NCBI GenBank assembly: GCA_002314195.1
Contig: DCCQ01000127.1
Coordinates: 226-13,132, forward strand
Source: Bacteroidales bacterium UBA1077
GTDB lineage: Bacteria > Bacteroidota > Bacteroidia > Bacteroidales > UBA932
Length of the DNA stretch: 12,907 nucleotides
Direction: 5' to 3'
Positions 7,700-12,907 of this stretch are shown one piece after another; the stretch's first letter is position 1, and each line of letters begins with the position of its first letter. The translations under genes and the position numbers were made by a program. Under the pieces are notes generated by a model. That model was not told the DNA's origin and ran no database searches. It saw only the letters and a list, made by a program, of their open reading frames with translations.

Positions 7700-8857
7700 C
7701 TAACCATATAGAATATTGTTCAATTTACTGATTTTGTCCTCTACCCAATCAGAGACACCGTCCAAATCGTTTCCTGTAAGCATTGGGACATCCTTGTCCA
7801 GGATATTGCGGAACACCCCATCCTCACCTATAAAATATCCTGATATAGATGAAGATGGAATGATATAATCTTTGTCAATCTCTGACTGCTCTGATTTCTC
7901 CGACACTACTGCTGCCAATAGCAAAACATTCACAACGGACAGGATGTATGGACTATGGGATGTCAGCATCACAGAACTGCTTTCAGAGCCTTTATCCAAA
8001 GCCATTTTAAGAGAACGGATAATGCTCAACACTATCAAGCGTTGTGATTCTGGGTAGAGATTCTGCTCCGGCTCTTCAATGAATACCTGGGCTGACTGAT
8101 ACTCCAGCCTTCTTGATGCCGACCCATTGTCTGTTTCGTTGATAGAATTGCGCTCAATCATAGACAAAGGAGCGTTCCTTCCGACCTGATACATAGTATA
8201 GTTTGCCATCACATCCAAAGGCATAGCCGACTGGACACCGCTTGAAGCATAGAAAGCCGGTGACTCAGCACCATCTTCTCTTACTATCATGTCAACTCCG
8301 GATCTATTGACATAACTAATGCCACCTGTTACTGACAAATGATAGGGATGTTCAGCGGTGTAAGGAGATTTGGCCTCATCCCATTCATAGATGAAATTGA
8401 ACAGGACATCCAGGTCTGCGGCCTTATAGGCGCGATCAACATTTTGTATGGCGGAGACCAAATTACGTTCTGCAGGAATATAGCACAGTTTGGTATTGAA
8501 ACGTCCTTCGATAAAGTTATTCTTCCGTGATATTTTCGGATTACCGCTTTTGCCAACATATTCAATCAAAATGGTGTCACCATCATACTTAATCAAAGTG
8601 TCATCACGGAAATATTCATCGTTCAATCTGTTGAACTGCCTTAACTCTTTGACGAACCTGTTATAGTGGGTATATTGGCTGATCAAATCATCGGTCGATA
8701 CCATAATCTTTTTTTCCACCCAACGACAGAAACTGAGCACTTTCATAAAGGTGCTTTTACCTGAACTCTGCCGTCCCGTCAACAGGATAAACGGAGTGAT
8801 TTTAATGTTCGTGGAATCCTCAATAGGACCGAATCCTTTGATATGCAATGTCGCCAT
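7700..8857 (-). CDS. AAA15/OLD-type ATPase, first gene of a two-gene defence-like operon
   Basis: A 385-aa SMC/ABC-like ATPase. The N-terminus (LHIKGFGPIEDSTNIKITPF) leads to a Walker A motif, GRQSSGKS (28-35). A conserved CYIPAERN segment lies at 125-132. A signature-like YASSGVQSAMPL (203-214) and the Walker B motif VFIEEPEQNLYP (258-269) come next, with Glu261/Glu262 as catalytic candidates. The switch histidine is His301 in LTSHSPYIL. This motif order is typical of AAA15/OLD-family ATPases of phage-defence systems such as PARIS, AbiL and Septu. The C-terminal Toprim nuclease of OLD proteins is absent: the protein ends about 85 residues after the switch motif, and the downstream small gene probably supplies the effector. 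The insertion between Walker A and B (about 50-200) is expected to be the sensor or dimer arm. It starts about 21 nt behind a good promoter that is shared with the RhuM gene. Confidence 0.85.
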   Translation of the reverse strand: MATLHIKGFGPIEDSTNIKITPFILLTGRQSSGKSTFMKVLSFCRWVEKKIMVSTDDLISQYTHYNRFVKELRQFNRLNDEYFRDDTLIKYDGDTILIEYVGKSGNPKISRKNNFIEGRFNTKLCYIPAERNLVSAIQNVDRAYKAADLDVLFNFIYEWDEAKSPYTAEHPYHLSVTGGISYVNRSGVDMIVREDGAESPAFYASSGVQSAMPLDVMANYTMYQVGRNAPLSMIERNSINETDNGSASRRLEYQSAQVFIEEPEQNLYPESQRLIVLSIIRSLKMALDKGSESSSVMLTSHSPYILSVVNVLLLAAVVSEKSEQSEIDKDYIIPSSSISGYFIGEDGVFRNILDKDVPMLTGNDLDGVSDWVEDKISKLNNILYG

Positions 8858-9069
8858 ATCGTTTTCAATGTTAGTACATAATCACAAAAATAGTGAATAG
8901 TACCGTCAAATACAAGAGTCACCTCATCGGTCTTGAATATGCTCTTGAGATACCGAGCCTCTTTATGCGCTTGTTCTCTTTCTGGCTGTGGGTCAGCCGC
9001 CAGCACCGATGCGGACTACACCGACGCAGGCAGACTGACCACTATCAATAAGCTTAAAATGGGTTTCAT
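8858..9069 (-). pseudogene. broken, truncated exported protein; third gene of the blaI-blaR1 operon
   Basis: The blaR1 stop codon overlaps an ATG (TAATG, 9071-9067), a classic stop/start coupling. Translation from it gives MKPILSLLIVVSLPASV, an obvious signal-peptide start, then TAG at 9018-9016. The same frame continues without interruption as SASVLAADPQPEREQAHKEA and then SIFKTDEVTLVFDG. It runs past the ATPase start codon in another frame, which shows that the original 3' part is missing. The gene therefore has one nonsense codon and has lost its C-terminus, probably to insertion of the ATPase-nuclease cassette. The product family cannot be told from about 50 codons. A restart at GTG 9006 would lack a signal peptide. 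Confidence 0.55.
8883..8922 (-). promoter_or_regulatory. promoter of the ATPase-nuclease pair; copy 2 of the repeated element
   Basis: On the minus strand: TTG (8915-8913), exactly 20 bases, then TATTTTTG (8892-8885). Box spacing is the same as in the copy at 1428-1465. Bases 8883-8901 are identical to 1428-1446; upstream of that the two copies differ at four positions plus a 2-base gap, and both begin with GTGAC. Here the element lies inside the broken third gene of the blaIR operon, so it may mark the edge of the inserted cassette. Confidence 0.65.
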
Positions 9070-10352
9070 TATTTGAGTTTGAACACTACAGGGAATGTGT
9101 AAGTAACGGGCACGGCCTTGCCATGCATCATTCCCGGTGTCCATTCCGGAGAGGATTTGATAACACGTAAAGCCTCATCATCCATAGATTTGAACGTGCC
9201 TCTTAACACTTTAGCATTTGACATCTTGCCCTCACTTGTTATGGTAAACATAACTATGACACGTCCTTGTTTTTTGGCTTTCAAAGCGTCTTCCGGATAG
9301 ACGATATTCTCGTTCACCCATTTGGCGAAATTGTTGGCGTTCCCTCCTTGAAACATAGGCTTTACTTCAACCGTCTGAAATGGGATGGATTTGTCGTCAT
9401 CAGAAATAGTTTTAGAGGTGGATTTAATAGCACTAACATTGGAAGTTGACAAAGGGGTAGAGTCATTTTCTGCAATAATGAGGGATTCCGTAGAGTCTGG
9501 GCTTCTGAAACTGCTGAAGCACAGTGTACAAGCGAGTAATGGAATGCAGGCTACATACGCAAGCCTGATCCATCCGTTAGTCTTTTCTGACATCATCATT
9601 GTTATTCGATTTGAAAGTTTTGTGTGATTGAAACCGTTGGCAAGACGGAAACGATGCTCACCGACTGCTTTCTTGACCAAGAGCAACTGGTAGTCTGCGG
9701 TGTTGACACCTTGATTGATCACCGAGTCATCGGCTTCATATTCATGAAGCATCTTGAGTTCCGCTCTGGCAAGCCAGACGAGAGGATTGTACCAATGTAT
9801 AACCGTGACGATGGAGAACAACAGCACGTCTAAAGAATGGCACTTCTTCACGTGGCTAATCTCGTGCGTCATAATCACCGGATTTGCGGTGAAATCCTCC
9901 CGGCTGATCACAATGTGTCCAAGGAAACTGAATGATGCGACCGGAGCGTCCACGATTGTCACCTTGAAGCCGTCTTTCCGAATATGCTCGCCCGACGCTA
10001 TCACACGGTATGTCTTGATTATGGACAAGATATTCATAATCAAGACCGTGAGTGCTCCGAGAAGGTATATTCCCGAAACAGCTTCGAGCCAAGATATTCC
10101 TTTGTCCGCCGCACCTGGAGTTCCGCCTTCCGCACTGACCACAGCCTCCGGCAGGGTCAAGGTCGGTATGACGTTCGCGGCCACGATCCCGCTGAAGTCC
10201 CAATGGACGAGCGGCAGAGCAAGGCATAGCAGGCTGCCCGCCAACAGGGCGAAACGGTTGAAAGTGAAGAAGGTGGTCTTCCGCATGAACAGCATGAAGA
10301 ATGCGTAGAACACGGAAATAAGCATCCCGCTCGTTATCAGGTAAGCGATCAT
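9069..10352 (-). CDS. BlaR1/MecR1-like M56 metallopeptidase sensor with C-terminal TonB domain
   Basis: A 427-aa membrane protein. Hydrophobic segments at about 4-23, 33-50 and 90-112 precede the M56 protease domain with the zinc motif HEISH (163-167) and the downstream HEYEADD (203-209), whose glutamate is the usual third ligand. A fourth membrane segment follows at about 262-282. A polar linker leads to a TonB-C-type domain (about 333-427; PMFQGG, NENIVYPEDALKAKKQGRV, then SPEWTPGMMHGKAVPVTYTF). In place of the penicillin-binding sensor of staphylococcal BlaR1, the periplasmic part is thus a TonB module. This arrangement is common in Bacteroidetes. By family precedent, the protease cleaves or inactivates the BlaI-type repressor when the sensor is triggered. 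It overlaps blaI by 4 bases (ATGA), so the two are translated together. Confidence 0.9.
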   Translation of the reverse strand: MIAYLITSGMLISVFYAFFMLFMRKTTFFTFNRFALLAGSLLCLALPLVHWDFSGIVAANVIPTLTLPEAVVSAEGGTPGAADKGISWLEAVSGIYLLGALTVLIMNILSIIKTYRVIASGEHIRKDGFKVTIVDAPVASFSFLGHIVISREDFTANPVIMTHEISHVKKCHSLDVLLFSIVTVIHWYNPLVWLARAELKMLHEYEADDSVINQGVNTADYQLLLVKKAVGEHRFRLANGFNHTKLSNRITMMMSEKTNGWIRLAYVACIPLLACTLCFSSFRSPDSTESLIIAENDSTPLSTSNVSAIKSTSKTISDDDKSIPFQTVEVKPMFQGGNANNFAKWVNENIVYPEDALKAKKQGRVIVMFTITSEGKMSNAKVLRGTFKSMDDEALRVIKSSPEWTPGMMHGKAVPVTYTFPVVFKLK

Positions 10353-10714
10353 TTCCTTTTGCTTTCGATTTGCGAAATGAGTTTTTTAAGGTCCTCCACA
10401 TCCATCTTGTCCTCCTCCACAAACTGAGAGACAAGGCTGATGTAGGAGTTGTTGTAGTAACGGGAGACAACGTCCCCGACGGTAGTCCCGTGATAGTCAC
10501 GTTCTGTGAGCGCAGGGCTGTACTGGAAAGAGTTAGCCATCGGCTTGCGTTTGACAAATCCCTTTTCCTCAAGGAATTTAACCTGTGTCGCCACAGTGTT
10601 GTAGTTCGGTTTCGGATCGGGAAGAGCCGCGACAATGTCACGGATGAAAACCTCTCCCTTGGCCCAGATGATGTTCATCACCTCTTCTTCTTTTGCAGTA
10701 AGTCTCTGTTTCAT
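10349..10714 (-). CDS. BlaI/MecI/CopY-family transcriptional repressor
   Basis: A 121-aa winged-helix repressor of normal length for the family. The N-terminal domain (about 1-70) begins with LTAKEEEVMNIIWAKGEVFI and contains the recognition region PNYNTVATQVKFLEEKGFVK (36-55), followed by the wing. The C-terminal helical part (about 75-121) would form the dimer. It is the first gene of the operon with the BlaR1-like sensor, whose start codon overlaps its stop. As in known BlaI systems, it probably represses its own operon, and possibly the divergent gene, until the sensor protease is activated. A perfect TAnnTTTGC promoter lies upstream, and a palindrome covers its -33 region. The target genes beyond its own operon are not evident. 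Confidence 0.92.
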   Translation of the reverse strand: MKQRLTAKEEEVMNIIWAKGEVFIRDIVAALPDPKPNYNTVATQVKFLEEKGFVKRKPMANSFQYSPALTERDYHGTTVGDVVSRYYNNSYISLVSQFVEEDKMDVEDLKKLISQIESKRK

Positions 10715-10760
10715 TGCTCAATCTTTAAGTTAACAAACGCGCGAATATTATCTTACGGAT

Positions 10761-10769
10761 GCAAAGTTA
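10761..10769 (-). promoter_or_regulatory. -7 box of the blaI-blaR1 promoter
   Basis: The minus strand reads TAACTTTGC, an exact match to the Bacteroidetes -7 consensus TAnnTTTG with the favoured C after it. It lies 46 bases before the blaI start codon. No TTTG is found at the expected -33 distance; that position is occupied by the CCTAATATTTTTAGG palindrome. This points to a promoter controlled by a repressor or activator. Confidence 0.6.
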
Positions 10770-10787
10770 CAAATAAAAACCATATCT

Positions 10788-10822
10788 CCTAATATTTTTA
10801 GGTGTTTTAAGAATATTTTTAG
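10788..10822. promoter_or_regulatory. candidate BlaI operator: palindrome plus direct repeat
   Basis: CCTAA-TATTT-TTAGG (10788-10802) is an inverted repeat placed over the -33 region of the blaI promoter. Its core AATATTTTTAG (10791-10801) recurs exactly at 10812-10822, offset by 21 bases, about two helical turns. That places two possible repressor dimers on the same face of the DNA. It does not match the staphylococcal TACAnnTGTA operator, so assignment to this BlaI is an inference from position and symmetry. Confidence 0.4.
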
Positions 10823-10889
10823 TTAACGACGGAGTGCTGTACCCGAATTACAGAATATATTACCTTAAATACCTTACATTGATACCATC

Positions 10890-10922
10890 TTGAATATATT
10901 CAAAAAAGATTGCTTTACTTTG
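10890..10922 (+). promoter_or_regulatory. promoter of the DXS-family gene with overlapping perfect palindrome
   Basis: TTGAATATATTCAA (10890-10903) is a perfect 14-bp palindrome whose TTG can serve as the -33 element. TTACTTTGC (10915-10923) is a -7 box with one mismatch to TAnnTTTGC. The 22-base spacing is slightly long. The palindrome would be well placed as an operator. A short hairpin (TGGTAGTC-ATAAAA-GATTACCA, 10937-10958, one G-T pair) would stand near the 5' end of the message, about 25 bases before the ATG at 10983. Confidence 0.4.
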
Positions 10923-10982
10923 CGTCATGAAATGATTGGTAGTCATAAAAGATTACCATAGAACTTTAATAAAGAATTTGAT

Positions 10983-12746
10983 ATGTATCTCGAAAAAATC
11001 AACGGCCCGGCCGACATCAAGAAGCTGAACATCGGGCAGCTCAATGTTCTTGCTGATGAGACCAGACACTATATGATCGAGAAGGTCAGCAATCACGGAG
11101 GCCACGTAGGTCCGAACCTCGGAATGGTGGAAGCGACTGTGGCTCTGCATTATGTGTTCAACTCCCCTGTAGACAAGATTGTTTTCGATGTCTCACACCA
11201 GAGTTACGCGCACAAGATCCTGACCGGCAGGAAAGAGGCATTCATGGATGGCCGGCACTACGATGACGTGTCCGGCTACAGCGAGCCAAGCGAAAGTGCG
11301 CACGACCATTTCGTCATCGGACACACCTCCACATCAATCAGCCTAGCGTGCGGGCTTGCCAAAGGACGTGATCTGACGGGAGGAAAGGAAAATGTCATCG
11401 CAGTGATCGGTGACGGATCCCTCAGCGGAGGCGAAGCCCTTGAAGGACTTGACGTTGCAGGATCGGAACTAAACAGCAACCTCATCATCATCGTCAACGA
11501 CAACCAGATGTCCATCGCGGAGAACCACGGGGGCTTGTACAAGAACCTCCAACTTCTTCGCGAGACCAACGGAAAGGCCGAGGTCAACCTCTTCAAAGCG
11601 ATGGGGCTTGAATATCTCTACGTGGCGGACGGCAACAATGTCGCCTCTCTCATCAATGCATTCCAAAAGGTGAAGGACACCGACAGGCCTGTTGTCGTGC
11701 ACATCAACACGCTCAAAGGCAAGGGCTTGAAATATGCGGAGAAAAACAAGGAAAAATGGCATTTCTCTGCTCCTTTCTACGCTGAGACCGGTGAATACAG
11801 GTTCCACAGCAATGCCGAGGACTACGCTGACCTCACTGCCAAATACCTGCTGGCAAAGATGCCATCCAACCCTGGACTTGTAGCCATCACATCCGGCACA
11901 CCTACCGTCTTCGGCTTCACAAAACCTCGCAGGGAACAGGCTGGCAAACAGTTCGTGGATGTCGGAATCGCTGAAGAGACAGCGGTCGCAATGGCTTCCG
12001 GAATTGCCAAACGTGGCGGTAAACCGGTCTGGGGAGTTTACAGCACATTCATTCAGAGAACTTACGACCAGCTTTCACAGGATCTATGCATCAATGACAA
12101 CCCTGCTCTCATCCTTGTTTTCGGTGGTGGAATCGAGGGAATGAACGATGTTACTCACACTTGTCTCTACGACATCCCGCTGCTCTGTAATATTCCTAAC
12201 CTCATCTACCTTGCTCCGACCTGCCGTGAGGAATATTTCTCGATGCTGGACTGGGCGATCTCCTACAGGGAGCATCCGGTCGCTGTCCGTGTGCCGGTAA
12301 ACGGTGTGATCTCCCGTCCGGAGGTCAAGACAGAAGGTGTTGACTGGTCCGCAGCCGAGAACGAAATCACCCACAGAGGAAGCCGCGTTGCCATTCTTGG
12401 CCTCGGTGCTTACTATCAGCTTGGCGAAAAAGTATGCGATGCGTTAAAAGATAAAGGCATCGACGCCACCCTGATCAATCCGAGAATCATCACGTCGCTT
12501 GACACGAAGGTCCTTGAGGCTCTCAAGGCCGATCACGAACTCGTCATCACGCTTGAAGACGGTCAGATCGACGGTGGATGGGGCGAGAAGATCGCCAGAT
12601 TCTACGGTGACAGCCAGATGAAAGTTCTCGTCCGTGGCGAGCGCAAGCATTTCGAAGACCGCTACAACGTGGCCGACCTGCTCAAAATCAATCGCCTCAC
12701 CCCGGAGCAGATCACCGAGGATGTCCTCAAGACTTTAGGCAGATAA
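10983..12746 (+). CDS. DXS-family thiamine-diphosphate enzyme, probably not a true DXP synthase
   Basis: A 587-aa transketolase-like protein that would usually be annotated as 1-deoxy-D-xylulose-5-phosphate synthase. The thiamine-diphosphate parts are intact: GGH41, DVSHQ with His72, GDG (143-145) through NDN (172-174), KGKG (245-248), His260, and the catalytic Glu331 in VDVGIAEETAV. The pyrimidine domain keeps VYSTFIQRTYDQ (352-363) and the C-terminal domain keeps LEDGQIDGGWG (524-534). However, the DRAG loop of real DXS reads FGGG (380-383) and the YPRG motif reads VPVN (437-440). This loses the two arginines equivalent to E. coli R420 and R478 that bind the substrate phosphate, and Asp427 is Asn388. 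EQHA is also altered to EETA. It is slightly shorter than the usual 620-640 aa. It likely joins pyruvate to a different acceptor, which is unknown. It is divergent from blaI and is followed by its own terminator. Confidence 0.8.
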   Translation: MYLEKINGPADIKKLNIGQLNVLADETRHYMIEKVSNHGGHVGPNLGMVEATVALHYVFNSPVDKIVFDVSHQSYAHKILTGRKEAFMDGRHYDDVSGYSEPSESAHDHFVIGHTSTSISLACGLAKGRDLTGGKENVIAVIGDGSLSGGEALEGLDVAGSELNSNLIIIVNDNQMSIAENHGGLYKNLQLLRETNGKAEVNLFKAMGLEYLYVADGNNVASLINAFQKVKDTDRPVVVHINTLKGKGLKYAEKNKEKWHFSAPFYAETGEYRFHSNAEDYADLTAKYLLAKMPSNPGLVAITSGTPTVFGFTKPRREQAGKQFVDVGIAEETAVAMASGIAKRGGKPVWGVYSTFIQRTYDQLSQDLCINDNPALILVFGGGIEGMNDVTHTCLYDIPLLCNIPNLIYLAPTCREEYFSMLDWAISYREHPVAVRVPVNGVISRPEVKTEGVDWSAAENEITHRGSRVAILGLGAYYQLGEKVCDALKDKGIDATLINPRIITSLDTKVLEALKADHELVITLEDGQIDGGWGEKIARFYGDSQMKVLVRGERKHFEDRYNVADLLKINRLTPEQITEDVLKTLGR

Positions 12747-12766
12747 CGAAAAACTTCTCTCACAAT

Positions 12767-12808
12767 AAAGGCCAGACACTCCGTCTCTTTGACGTGTCTG
12801 GCCTTTTT
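12767..12808 (+). terminator. strong intrinsic terminator after the DXS-family gene
   Basis: AAAGGCCAGACAC (12767-12779) pairs perfectly with GTGTCTGGCCTTT (12794-12806) around a 14-base loop, followed by a run of five T (12804-12808). It begins 20 bases after the stop codon. On the minus strand the stem is followed by TTTATT, so it may also end transcription of the convergent gene at the right edge. Confidence 0.9.
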
Positions 12809-12857
12809 GTATTAACCCGTGCGCGGATTATCCTTTCCAACGCACGAAACCTATCGC

Positions 12858-12907
12858 TTACGCCTTTTCGTGAGTGGAAACCATTCTGTCACGCACCATA
12901 TTCCACA
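12858..12907 (-). CDS. C-terminal end of an unidentified convergent gene (partial)
   Basis: A minus-strand frame enters from the right edge and reads WNMVRDRMVSTHEKA before TAA (12860-12858). The residue mix looks protein-like, and the position facing a shared terminator is what a convergent gene end would give. Fifteen residues are too few to identify a product, and another frame also stays open for 18 codons here, so this is tentative. Confidence 0.3.
   Translation of the reverse strand, partial: WNMVRDRMVSTHEKA

Noticed and set aside
7200..8857. PARIS (AriA/AriB), AbiL, Septu or OLD/Gabija system
   Set aside because: The ATPase type fits, but the partner is only 165 aa with an ELK-type motif and no visible Toprim/DUF4435, RloB or HNH signature, so naming one of these systems would be wrong on the evidence here.
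1428..8901. attL/attR of an integrated element spanning the macroglobulin and ATPase genes
   Set aside because: Both repeat copies sit at matched distances before start codons and contain matching promoter boxes, and no integrase lies between them. A shared promoter or cassette end explains them better, although site-specific recombination is not excluded.
9754..10308. A 184-codon plus-strand open frame opposite blaR1
   Set aside because: The minus-strand frame contains HEISH, four membrane segments and a TonB domain. The opposite frame has no coherent features.
9856..10641. A 261-codon minus-strand frame spanning blaI and blaR1
   Set aside because: An arginine-rich out-of-frame translation of two clearly identified genes that overlap by ATGA.
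1..12907. tRNA, rRNA, CRISPR array, diversity-generating retroelement or transposase
   Set aside because: Looked for on both strands; no cloverleaf, no regularly spaced repeats, no reverse transcriptase and no DDE transposase pattern was found.

Overview
The window looks like chromosomal DNA from a member of the Bacteroidales. Several promoters fit the Bacteroidetes pattern (TTG or TTTG around -33, TAnnTTTG around -7) and Shine-Dalgarno sites are weak or absent. The gene content also fits: a very long periplasmic alpha-2-macroglobulin with a SusC-type carboxypeptidase-regulatory insert, a BlaR1-like sensor ending in a TonB domain, and a RhuM-family protein. I cannot name the genus.

Layout, left to right. 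Positions 1-366 hold no convincing gene, only relic-like open frames and a 146-bp structure bounded by perfect 17-bp inverted repeats. Everything from 367 to 10714 is on the minus strand. In transcription order it runs: blaI-type repressor (10714-10349), blaR1/M56-TonB sensor (10352-9069), a broken third gene of that operon (from 9069), an AAA15-type ATPase (8857-7700), a small putative PD-(D/E)xK nuclease 2 nt behind it (7697-7200), a 1851-aa alpha-2-macroglobulin-like protein (7017-1462), and a RhuM-family protein (1395-367). On the plus strand, divergent from blaI, is a 587-aa DXS-family protein (10983-12746) closed by a strong terminator. The last ~50 bases appear to hold the C-terminal end of a convergent minus-strand gene.

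How it fits together. BlaI/BlaR1 would be an envelope-stress or ligand-responsive repressor-protease pair, and a third, exported protein was once translated from its stop/start overlap. That third gene has an in-frame TAG and is cut short where the ATPase-nuclease pair begins. The pair looks like a compact, uncharacterised defence-type operon inserted there. The ATPase gene and the RhuM gene, 7.4 kb apart, share a near-identical 38-40 bp upstream element (19 bases identical) that contains a good Bacteroidetes promoter at the same spacing. This suggests that both accessory genes were brought in, or are controlled, by the same device. The alpha-2-macroglobulin lacks the thioester motif, carries a SusC-like domain with a TonB-box-like segment, and is preceded by a leader with two mutually exclusive 11-bp hairpins. 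The DXS-family enzyme keeps the thiamine-diphosphate machinery but lacks both arginines that hold the phosphate of glyceraldehyde 3-phosphate, so it is probably not a true DXP synthase.
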